From: an uncultured bacterium
Lineage (GTDB): Bacteria; Hydrogenedentota; Hydrogenedentia; Hydrogenedentales; Hydrogenedentaceae
Reading direction: 5' to 3'
DNA length: 56,911 nt
NCBI GenBank assembly: GCA_937124615.1
Contig: CAKZKR010000038.1
Location: 1 to 56,911 of the forward strand
Shown here piece by piece: positions 25,951-33,389 of the stretch. A program made the position numbers and the translations under genes. Numbering within the stretch: the first letter of the stretch is position 1; each line of letters opens with the position of its first letter. The notes beneath the pieces were generated by a model. The model saw only the letters and a program-made list of their open reading frames with translations. It was not told the DNA's origin and did no database searches.

Positions 25951-27504
25951 TTATTCAAACTTTATATTCATCGGTCCTGTAAGAAATAGTTTTTCGTCCA
26001 TTGTTTTTACTTCATCGGGGATAATCGGTTTGAATTCCATTTGATTTAAAATATGTTTTTCTAAATCAACCCCCGGTGCTATTTCCGTTAGCATAAGTCC
26101 CTCTGGAACAAGTTTAAACACACATCGTTCCGTTACATAGGTAACATCTCGATGACTCTCCACAGCAAACTTTCCACTAAAAGTGATTTGTTCCACCTTC
26201 TTTACGAATTTTTTCACCTTCCCTTCACTTATAATATTTACCTTTCCATCACAAATCTCCACCTCACTACCAACAGCAGTAAACTCACCACAGAAAACTA
26301 ATTTCTTTGCAGATTGAGTTAAATTAATGAAACCACCAGGACCTATTGCAATAGGTCCTACCTTACTAACATTAATATTTCCCTCTTCATCAACTTGTGC
26401 CATCCCTACACATGTCATATCCAAACCTCCACCATCATAAAAATCAAACATCGCTGACTGTGAGAGGAATGCTTGTGGATTTTTTGCAGGACCAAAATTC
26501 TTACCCGATTCAGGAATACCTCCAATAACCCCTATTTCTGTGGTCATAATAAACTTATCAAAGACCCCTTCCTCAAAAGCAACTCTTGCAACACCTGTAG
26601 GAATTCCAAAACCAAGATTTATTATCATTTTGGGCTTTAGTTCCATGAATGCTCTTCGTGCAATCACCTTCTCAAAATTTAAAGGCATTACATCCATTTT
26701 ATCTTCAATATTTTTATTAACATGTTCACAATATGAGGGATCATATTGAACAAAAAGTGTTTGTGGATGGGCCTCAGGTGATTGTGCCACTACAATATAA
26801 TCTACAAAAATGCCCGGAACTTTTACATCACAGGGTTTTGCGGGTTTATCACTTAGCCTTTCCACCTGAGCAATAACAAAACCTCCATTGTTTTTTACAG
26901 CCATTGCCCCTTCTAATATTTCCATAATCAATGCTTCCTTTTCCACAGTAATATTCCCATAAGGGTCTGCGGTTGTGCCACGGATAATTCCCACATTACA
27001 AGGAAGAGAACGATAAAGAATATATTCTTTACCTCCAATATGCACCACCTCAGAAAGGTCTTCACATGATTTTGTCCTTTCATTAACCTTTCCTCCACCA
27101 TACCTTGGGTCAACAAATGTCCCCAATCCCACTGTTGTTATTATTCCAGGTCTCCCTGCGGCCATTTCTCTATACAATTCACACATAATTCCTTGTGGAA
27201 GGTTATACGCCTCCACCTGATTGCTTGCAATAAATTTCATAATCTTATGATTCAAACCACAATGTCCAGCAATAATTCTTTTAACCATACCCGGTACAGC
27301 AAAATGGTTCATCCCCTTTGCCTCTTCACTTACGGGTCCCAATCCAGCCGCCCATATCATGGTCAAATCTTTCGGATGCCCTGTCTCTTGATAAGAACGA
27401 GCAAATGCGGGATATACCTCTTCCGAAGGCATTGGAACTATTAATATTGCGGAGCCATCCGGGATAAGTTTAACTACTTCATCTGCTGTCATTACCTTTG
27501 CCAT
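25951..27504 (-). CDS. Acyl-CoA:acetate/3-ketoacid-type (family I) CoA-transferase
   Basis: A 517-residue single-chain enzyme joining the alpha and beta halves of family I CoA-transferases, like propionate CoA-transferase and YdiF. The first half has GIITTVGLGTFVDPRYGGGKV. The second half carries the catalytic glutamate in MTTEIGVIGGIPESGKNFG and GGGLDMTCVGMAQVDEEGN. It moves CoA between short-chain acids such as acetate, propionate or acetoacetate; the exact pair is not readable. I chose the ATG at 27504, with AAGG about 9 bases upstream; the ATG at 27513 abuts that site. It is divergent from the CBS gene, separated by 116 AT-rich bases. Confidence 0.92.
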   Translation of the reverse strand: MAKVMTADEVVKLIPDGSAILIVPMPSEEVYPAFARSYQETGHPKDLTMIWAAGLGPVSEEAKGMNHFAVPGMVKRIIAGHCGLNHKIMKFIASNQVEAYNLPQGIMCELYREMAAGRPGIITTVGLGTFVDPRYGGGKVNERTKSCEDLSEVVHIGGKEYILYRSLPCNVGIIRGTTADPYGNITVEKEALIMEILEGAMAVKNNGGFVIAQVERLSDKPAKPCDVKVPGIFVDYIVVAQSPEAHPQTLFVQYDPSYCEHVNKNIEDKMDVMPLNFEKVIARRAFMELKPKMIINLGFGIPTGVARVAFEEGVFDKFIMTTEIGVIGGIPESGKNFGPAKNPQAFLSQSAMFDFYDGGGLDMTCVGMAQVDEEGNINVSKVGPIAIGPGGFINLTQSAKKLVFCGEFTAVGSEVEICDGKVNIISEGKVKKFVKKVEQITFSGKFAVESHRDVTYVTERCVFKLVPEGLMLTEIAPGVDLEKHILNQMEFKPIIPDEVKTMDEKLFLTGPMNIKFE

Positions 27505-27620
27505 ATTTAACATCCTTATAAATATATGTTTATATTTTTATTTTTACTATTAGAAATATATCAATATTTATATTTGTTTACCAAATTAGAAACATATAAT
27601 AAACGAGAAAGGGTAAATCA

Positions 27621-28157
27621 ATGGCATCACTCAAAGAAAACATTAAACTAAGGGCCCACCTGCCTATTAATCAAAACAGAACCGTTCAGGATGCTGTAAA
27701 GTTTTTCTGTGAACACAACATAAGTGCCACTATCGTTTCCAATAATGAAGGGAACATCATAGGCATAATTTCGGAAAAAGATATTATTAGAAAAGTCCTT
27801 TATAAAAATATGGACCCACAAAAAACATTGATTAAAGATATTATGAATACCCGTCTTATTTTTGTAGACGAAAACGAAGATATTAAAATAGCAAAAATGC
27901 TAATGTTCATGAATGGTGTACGACATCTTATTATGGTAGATGAAAACAAACATGTAATTGGTCTGTTATCTATGAGAGACTTGATTGAATCTGATTTGAC
28001 AGAGTCTAAAGAATTACTCCACAGAATAAATGATATATACTACGAAAATGCCCACCAACCTGTATGGCGTATCTCATCAAATCGTGTAATTATCGAAAAT
28101 ACAGATGTAACGCCTGATCCTGTTACTTCTGAGATAATCAACTCCTACAAAGTATAA
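27621..28157 (+). CDS. CBS-domain pair protein
   Basis: A 178-residue soluble protein built mostly of two CBS domains (residues ~8-65 and ~72-132), with the repeated core GNIIGIISEKDIIRKV and KHVIGLLSMRDLIES. Tandem CBS domains bind adenine nucleotides and act as energy or ligand sensors. The C-terminal ~45 residues are unique. The ribosome site AAAGGG lies close to the ATG. A perfect hairpin terminator follows, so the gene is transcribed alone. The regulated partner is unknown. Confidence 0.88.
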   Translation: MASLKENIKLRAHLPINQNRTVQDAVKFFCEHNISATIVSNNEGNIIGIISEKDIIRKVLYKNMDPQKTLIKDIMNTRLIFVDENEDIKIAKMLMFMNGVRHLIMVDENKHVIGLLSMRDLIESDLTESKELLHRINDIYYENAHQPVWRISSNRVIIENTDVTPDPVTSEIINSYKV

Positions 28158-28181
28158 TATTTCCCGATTATCTTTTTGAGT

Positions 28182-28230
28182 AAAGAACTCAGTTTATATT
28201 AAAATGAACTGAGTTCTTTTATTTTTTTAT
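28182..28230 (+). terminator. Rho-independent terminator after the CBS gene
   Basis: AAAGAACTCAGTT (28182-28194) pairs perfectly with AACTGAGTTCTTT (28207-28219), giving a 13 bp stem with a 12-base loop. It is followed by a T-rich run (TATTTTTTTATTTT). It separates the CBS gene from ilvE. Confidence 0.85.
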
Positions 28231-28247
28231 TTTAAGGAGTAAACCCG

Positions 28248-29183
28248 ATGGCACAAATGTTTCCAGGAAAAGTTGCATATTTCGAGGGGGAATATACTCC
28301 TATCGAAAACGCAAAAATAAGTATCATGACTCATGCATTCAATTATGGAACAGGTTTATTCGAAGGGATTCGTGGTTATTATTCAGAAAAGAAAAATGCT
28401 ATTCTAATTTTCAAATTAAAGGAACACATTGACCGTCTGGTAAGAAACTGTCGTATTCTTTGTATGGAAATCACTGAAACACCTGAAGATATTGAAACCA
28501 TATGTATTGAACTCGTTAAAAAAAGTGGTTTTAAAGAAGGGGTATATATTCGACCCATTATATATAAAAGTGAACTATCATTAGGTCCTCTACTAAAAGG
28601 GATTGAAAGTAAATTATGTTGTTATGTTATTAAATTAGGCGACTACTGTGATATTACATCAGGTCTGGATGTTTGCGTATCCTCGTGGCGGCGTCTATCT
28701 GACAACGCCATCCCAAGCAGGGTTAAAGCAACAGGAAGTTATATTAATTCTGCATTGGCCGCATCGGAAGCCAAACAGGCAGGTTTCAATGAAGCCATTT
28801 TCCTTAACGAAGATGGAACAGTAGTTGAAGGAAGCGCCATGAACATCTTCTTAGTGTATCAAGGGGAATTGATAACACCTCCCCGCTCTGAAAGTATCCT
28901 TGTAGGTATTACACGGAACACAATAATTGATTTGGTGAAAAATGAACTTGGACTAAATGTCATCGAAAGACCCATAGCAAGAACAGAACTCTATATAGCC
29001 GACGAGATATTTTTCTGTGGTACAGGAGCACAGGTAGTCCCTGTGCGCTCTGTTGACCGAAGAATTATCGGGAATGGGCAACCCGGTCCTATAATAAAAC
29101 AATTACAAGAAATATATTTTAAGGTCGTTCGAGGCGAACATGAAAAATACCTAAACTGGTGTACTGTAGTTCCTTGTGAATAA
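28248..29183 (+). CDS. ilvE: Branched-chain amino acid aminotransferase
   Basis: A 311-residue fold-type IV pyridoxal-phosphate enzyme that makes valine, leucine and isoleucine from their 2-oxo acids with glutamate. Motifs: FNYGTGLFEGIRGYYS near the N-terminus, the Schiff-base Lys in RVKATGSYINSALAASEAK, AIFLNEDGTVVEGSAMNIF, and IARTELYIADEIFFCGTGAQVVPV. AAGGAG lies 9 bases before the ATG. It is the first gene after a terminator and overlaps the next small gene by 8 bases. Confidence 0.95.
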   Translation: MAQMFPGKVAYFEGEYTPIENAKISIMTHAFNYGTGLFEGIRGYYSEKKNAILIFKLKEHIDRLVRNCRILCMEITETPEDIETICIELVKKSGFKEGVYIRPIIYKSELSLGPLLKGIESKLCCYVIKLGDYCDITSGLDVCVSSWRRLSDNAIPSRVKATGSYINSALAASEAKQAGFNEAIFLNEDGTVVEGSAMNIFLVYQGELITPPRSESILVGITRNTIIDLVKNELGLNVIERPIARTELYIADEIFFCGTGAQVVPVRSVDRRIIGNGQPGPIIKQLQEIYFKVVRGEHEKYLNWCTVVPCE

Positions 29184-29469
29184 ATCATCCTTTCTTTACA
29201 TAATACCCAAAATTTTATCCTTATATTGGTTTTGGTTAAATTACATATTGCTTCTATTTATTACATTACCCTTTTCTTTATTAGAAATTACAATAAATGG
29301 AGAAAAGGTGCGTTCTGTTCCACTTTGGGAATGCTATTCAAACCTCCTTAAAGGTAAAATCACTTCTGAATTGATTACTGTTCTTTCCATACATGTATTT
29401 TTAACTTTTATAATTTGTCTTTTAATATGGGTATTTGTATATAAACCCACTTCAAAAAATCGGGCTTAA
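29176..29469 (+). CDS. Small membrane protein, unknown function
   Basis: A 97-residue predicted protein with two membrane helices (about residues 17-36 and 67-90), separated by a soluble segment NGEKVRSVPLWECYSN. It starts at a GTG that overlaps the ilvE end by 8 bases, so it would depend on coupled translation; no ribosome site is obvious. It ends 2 bp before the aldolase gene. The position and hydrophobic pattern favour a real gene, but no family was recognised. Confidence 0.55.
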   Translation: MNKSSFLYIIPKILSLYWFWLNYILLLFITLPFSLLEITINGEKVRSVPLWECYSNLLKGKITSELITVLSIHVFLTFIICLLIWVFVYKPTSKNRA

Positions 29470-29471
29470 CC

Positions 29472-30119
29472 ATGCCTATCAAAAGATATGAAAAATACAA
29501 AAAGATTATTTGTGAAACAGGAAAAAAGATGTACCAAAATGGATTTATTTCTTCAACAGATGGGAATATTAGCATCCGATTGGACGAAGACCTATTCTTA
29601 TGTACAGCCAGCAATGTATGTAAAGGAGAATTACCTCTCAGCCAGATAATTCTTACTAATAAAAAATGTGAAGTTCTTGAAGGAGAAGGCTCTGTATCTT
29701 CTGAATTTTATACTCATTTGTCAGCCTATGATGAAAGAAACGATATATCAGCAATAATCCATGCTCACCCTGTATATAGCACTGTATTATCCTTAGCCAA
29801 TATATCATTATGTACACCCATATTACCTGAACTTATAATGACATTAAGAGAAGTACCAACAACAGAATATGCAACTCCTGGAAGTAAAGAAGGGGCTGAA
29901 ATTATAAAACCCTGGATACGCAATCATAATGCTCTTATTCTTAAATTCCACGGAGTCATTACTGTCGGAAAAGATTTAAACCAGGCCTATTCTTATCTTG
30001 AACGAGTGGAGCATTCTTCCAAAATCATATTTCTAACTCACCTGTTATGTAAACCTGATGTTCTGTCCCATGAACAATTTTCAAAATTAATAAACAAACA
30101 CCACTGGCCAAAAACTTAA
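29472..30119 (+). CDS. Class II aldolase / L-fuculose-phosphate aldolase-like
   Basis: A 215-residue zinc-dependent class II aldolase/adducin family protein. It has the N-terminal STDGNISIRLDEDLFLCTAS segment, the catalytic Glu in SSEFYTHLSAYDER, zinc His residues in IIHAHPVYSTVLS, and a third His in LKFHGVITVG, matching E73, H92, H94 and H155 of FucA. Such enzymes cleave fuculose- or rhamnulose-1-phosphate to dihydroxyacetone phosphate and lactaldehyde. Related family members act on ribulose-5-phosphate or methylthioribulose-phosphate, so the substrate is open. A deoxy-sugar role would fit the rhamnosidase at 2060. Its stop overlaps the convergent gene by 4 bases. Confidence 0.85.
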   Translation: MPIKRYEKYKKIICETGKKMYQNGFISSTDGNISIRLDEDLFLCTASNVCKGELPLSQIILTNKKCEVLEGEGSVSSEFYTHLSAYDERNDISAIIHAHPVYSTVLSLANISLCTPILPELIMTLREVPTTEYATPGSKEGAEIIKPWIRNHNALILKFHGVITVGKDLNQAYSYLERVEHSSKIIFLTHLLCKPDVLSHEQFSKLINKHHWPKT

Positions 30120-31042
30120 TTTGCGTATTCCTCTTTATACTCACCCCGAATAACTTTCGGACCATTCTTCCAGAACCACCATGCATGCTCAAATGTCGCT
30201 GTCATTCTTTTATATGTCAATACTTTGGCCGGCATAAAGACCCTTTCCCATACTTCCTTTTGTGCACCACTTTTACATGCTGATAAATAAACAAATTTCA
30301 AGTTTTTATTGACCTCCATTGTTTGTATATCTTCGGGCCTAATTGTACCTTTTCGGGATAACATCCCTTCCTCCATACCATGAGAAGCGACAAACAATAC
30401 CTCTGCATTTTTTAGTGCTTCTGCAAAGTTTTCTTTATCAACAACTCGTAAAGCAACTCCTCCCTTTCCATAAATATTACATCCTGTTGTAATAATCGGT
30501 AAAAAACCTATATTAAAAATCCATTGTGGTAGGTAATCAAGATTATCATAAAGTACATATACCTTTGAAACATTTCCACGCGAATACAATAAATAATAAG
30601 CATATAGATTTATAGAAAAAATACAGACCACTAAAGCAATCAGAAAAATATTTATGGATTTTGAAAAGAAAAAAAGCAGTTTATTCTTCATCCATAATCT
30701 AATAAAAGGTAATAATCGTTCCGACTTTAAAACAGCACTTCCAAAACCAAATAACCAAAAAACAAGCCAACATAATAATAGTTTCCTCAAAATACTAATA
30801 AACCATAATTCAACATCCCAATTCTGATAAAAATCTGGGAAATAAACTACAAGAAAAGTTAACAAAAATATACAAATACCAATAATTAAAAAAATTAAAA
30901 ACAACCAGGACCAAAGAATTATTGATTGAACTATATGTATATATATAGAATTACTTTCCCTGATATTTTTCAAAATACTTAATACAGGTGCAAATCCTAA
31001 ATAACAAAGAACCAATATCAAAAACCGGATTTTTTTGTTCAT
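30116..31042 (-). CDS. Membrane protein with caspase/CHAT-like (clan CD) His-Cys domain
   Basis: A 308-residue protein. Residues 1-165 contain about four hydrophobic helices (near 5-22, 35-65, 82-100 and 125-150). The soluble remainder has the pattern LFVASHGMEEGMLSR (His221) followed 35 residues later by LKFVYLSACKSGAQKEVW (Cys256). A beta-strand-SHG and beta-strand-SACxSG pair is the hallmark of the CHAT/caspase-type peptidase fold, where His and Cys form the dyad. I did not recognise a named family. The ATG at 31042 has AGGA 6 bases upstream. It stands alone, divergent from rpsT and convergent with the aldolase. Peptidase activity is inferred, not shown; the domain may be a non-catalytic sensor. 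Confidence 0.7.
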   Translation of the reverse strand: MNKKIRFLILVLCYLGFAPVLSILKNIRESNSIYIHIVQSIILWSWLFLIFLIIGICIFLLTFLVVYFPDFYQNWDVELWFISILRKLLLCWLVFWLFGFGSAVLKSERLLPFIRLWMKNKLLFFFSKSINIFLIALVVCIFSINLYAYYLLYSRGNVSKVYVLYDNLDYLPQWIFNIGFLPIITTGCNIYGKGGVALRVVDKENFAEALKNAEVLFVASHGMEEGMLSRKGTIRPEDIQTMEVNKNLKFVYLSACKSGAQKEVWERVFMPAKVLTYKRMTATFEHAWWFWKNGPKVIRGEYKEEYAN

Positions 31043-31113
31043 ATACATTCCTAAAATAAATCACAATTAATTTAAGAACATAATAATATCATATTTAATT
31101 TTTCTTCCGTTCT

Positions 31114-31143
31114 TTGAAACAGTCCCTACACTTCTGTTATAAT
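31114..31143 (+). promoter_or_regulatory. Sigma70-type promoter for rpsT
   Basis: TTGAAA (31114-31119), an 18-base spacer and a perfect TATAAT (31138-31143). Predicted transcription start near 31150, about 48 bases before the ATG at 31198. Strong match to the consensus, as expected for a ribosomal protein gene. Confidence 0.65.
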
Positions 31144-31197
31144 ATCTTTCCTGAAATATAAAGCAAACTAATATAAAAAGGAGTTTTGTTTTTACCG

Positions 31198-31464
31198 ATG
31201 GCAAACATTAAGTCTCAAAAGAAACGCATCATTACAAATGAAAAAAGAAGAATGAAAAATGCTTCTATTCGTTCTGCAATGAAAACAATGATAAAAAAGG
31301 CGAATCAAAGTTTAAGTTCCGGGAATGAAGAACTTAAAGAGACCGCCATCAAAAAAGCCATTGCGACTATCGATCGCGCTTGTTCAAAAGGGGTTATCCA
31401 TAAGAATTCAGCAGCCCGGAGAAAATCTCGTTTAATGAAACGAGTTAATAAAGCCACCGCATAA
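31198..31464 (+). CDS. rpsT: 30S ribosomal protein S20
   Basis: An 88-residue basic protein beginning MANIKSQKKRIITNEKRR, the standard S20 start, and ending RKSRLMKRVNKATA. S20 binds 16S rRNA early in small-subunit assembly. The ATG at 31198 fits homologues. AAGGAG at 31178-31183 is 14 bases away, unusually far; an in-frame TTG at 31186 lies only 2 bases from it. It is a single-gene unit with its own promoter and ends 8 bp before the stop of a convergent gene. Confidence 0.97.
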   Translation: MANIKSQKKRIITNEKRRMKNASIRSAMKTMIKKANQSLSSGNEELKETAIKKAIATIDRACSKGVIHKNSAARRKSRLMKRVNKATA

Positions 31465-31472
31465 CTGTAATT

Positions 31473-33338
31473 TTACATTCTTCTCAGTACCTTTATAAGT
31501 TCTACTATGCGACCTTCTACATCTGTATAGCGAATAACTCCTTTCTTATCTATAAGAATAAACTGGGGTATAACTTCTATCGAATAACTTAAGAAGGTAT
31601 TCGCTTCATTTGTATCTACCCCAACGGGGAATTCTATCCGATATTCTTTTATATATCTATCTACTTCATCATCATCAAAAGAGCCATCATGCACGGAAAG
31701 CAGTTGCACATCTGAAATATCTTTATACAAATCAAATAACGCCCTCATTTCTTCTACATGTTTTCGTCCATAAGGCGTTTTGTCAAATCCACCCCAAAAT
31801 AGTAGCAAAACAACTTTACCCTCCATATCTCGCAAAGGATTTTGATTACCTTTATAATTAAACCATGAACGACATTTGATATCCGGTGCCGGTCTATCTA
31901 TCAATACCAACAATCGATTTTCATTTCCCTTATTTATAAATTTCACTTGATTGGATTCATATGGAGACACTACTATATCTAATGGTTTGTTCTCTTTATA
32001 CATATCAAGAGAAAATTCACTCTTCAAAAAGCGTAGCGCATGTTCCACAACAAACTGAACAGGATTTACCTCTGGCATTACATCTAACCATATCCTAAAA
32101 TTCCCCTCATTGTCTGTAATCGTATAAATTGGAAATTCTAAATTTTTTGAACATACAAAAACATGGTCGGCCCCTTTTCCATCATTAAATATAACCTTTC
32201 CAACAATCTCAGGCAACTTTTTTACATATATCATCGGTATAACAATTTTTTGTTCACCCTTAAAATCGACAGGAATCTCCGGAAGAATTTCTGTGATATA
32301 TCCCGGAGGGGGAAAAATATGAACTTTCGCTTTTTTTGAACTGGATTTTAATATATATTCACCTCTTTCGTCCGTAAAAACAAAATCTTCAACACCATTT
32401 TCTTCATTAATCACTACCTTTGCTAACTTGCAAGGATTTCCATCCGATAATTGAATTCTTCCTTGTAGATACATGGGTGTTTTAAACACAAAATCAACTA
32501 CAACTTCTTCTTCACTCGTATCCGTAATCGATATTTCCCTTGGAGTTGTATTAGGATAGTCGGGATGTGTTGCAAAGAGTCGGTATTCTCCCTTGTTAAG
32601 TCGAACCCTGTACAAACCTTCCTCATCCGTTTTTACAGGAAGAATAAATCGTTGATTACTAACCCCTTTTTGCAAAGTAACAATAACAGCATCTCTTACG
32701 GATGTACCATCCTTTACAACTCTTCCCCTTACTATTGTCCCATGTTGTAGAATAATGTCTGCACTTTTCTTATCATTGATAGGAACAAAAGGAAGGTACG
32801 TATCTGCATAATCAACATGACCAATAATAATTCGTATAAATCCACTTTGGGGCATACCTGTTAAAATGATTTCTCCCTCATCATCACTTCGAAAGCATCC
32901 ATATCCCATGTCAGATAATTCTTCTAGAGGAATGCATAACATTTCTCCTACCCACAATCGCCGAATATACGCCCCCGAAATAGGACTTAAATTTGGATTA
33001 TAAACTTTTAGTTTTTGTTTAACACCTTCCATTAACTTTAAATTTACTTCCCCCTCATCCTGCATTAAAACAAAGGAACAACCCCCTATTCTTTGTCCTT
33101 TATCTCTTGCTACAATAGATACCTCTCCAAAATTATAATTAGAAAAGACAAATCTTCCGTCCTTATCTGTCTTTGACTTCTTTGCACCTTGAACAGCGTG
33201 AACCAACCATATATCAATCTCAGAAGCAGGTTTACCATCGGGCTGGCATACTACCCCTCTTATCTCATAAGCACCTGTAAAATTATTTAACAAGAAAATA
33301 ACCGCAAAAAATAGAATAAAACCACTATATTTTCTCAT
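31473..33338 (-). CDS. Exported carboxypeptidase-regulatory-like repeats with degenerate thioredoxin domain
   Basis: A 621-residue exported protein. A Sec signal occupies residues 1-23. Residues ~24-475 are several carboxypeptidase-regulatory-like beta-sandwich modules (YEIRGVVCQPDGKPASEIDI, GRVVKDGTSVRDAVIVTLQK, GRIQLSDGNPCKLAKVVINE, GKVIFNDGKGADHVFVCSKN). Residues ~480-621 are a TlpA/AhpC-like thioredoxin fold (RPAPDIKCRSW; EGKVVLLLFWGGFD; YSIEVIPQFILIDKKGVIRY), but the usual WCxxC is replaced by WGGFDKTPYG, so it has no redox dithiol. The fold probably serves binding. It follows a related gene (33390-35480) and is likely the last gene of the operon running from RidA. Confidence 0.85.
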   Translation of the reverse strand: MRKYSGFILFFAVIFLLNNFTGAYEIRGVVCQPDGKPASEIDIWLVHAVQGAKKSKTDKDGRFVFSNYNFGEVSIVARDKGQRIGGCSFVLMQDEGEVNLKLMEGVKQKLKVYNPNLSPISGAYIRRLWVGEMLCIPLEELSDMGYGCFRSDDEGEIILTGMPQSGFIRIIIGHVDYADTYLPFVPINDKKSADIILQHGTIVRGRVVKDGTSVRDAVIVTLQKGVSNQRFILPVKTDEEGLYRVRLNKGEYRLFATHPDYPNTTPREISITDTSEEEVVVDFVFKTPMYLQGRIQLSDGNPCKLAKVVINEENGVEDFVFTDERGEYILKSSSKKAKVHIFPPPGYITEILPEIPVDFKGEQKIVIPMIYVKKLPEIVGKVIFNDGKGADHVFVCSKNLEFPIYTITDNEGNFRIWLDVMPEVNPVQFVVEHALRFLKSEFSLDMYKENKPLDIVVSPYESNQVKFINKGNENRLLVLIDRPAPDIKCRSWFNYKGNQNPLRDMEGKVVLLLFWGGFDKTPYGRKHVEEMRALFDLYKDISDVQLLSVHDGSFDDDEVDRYIKEYRIEFPVGVDTNEANTFLSYSIEVIPQFILIDKKGVIRYTDVEGRIVELIKVLRRM

Positions 33339-33389
33339 TACCTAAAAACCAATCTAAGCTTTATCTCTTTATTTATTCTTCATACCCAT

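Noticed and set aside
25929-25958. Longer start (TTG at 25958) for the lipase gene, overlapping the CoA-transferase
   Set aside because: The ATG at 25928 has a well-placed GGAAG site and avoids the overlap.
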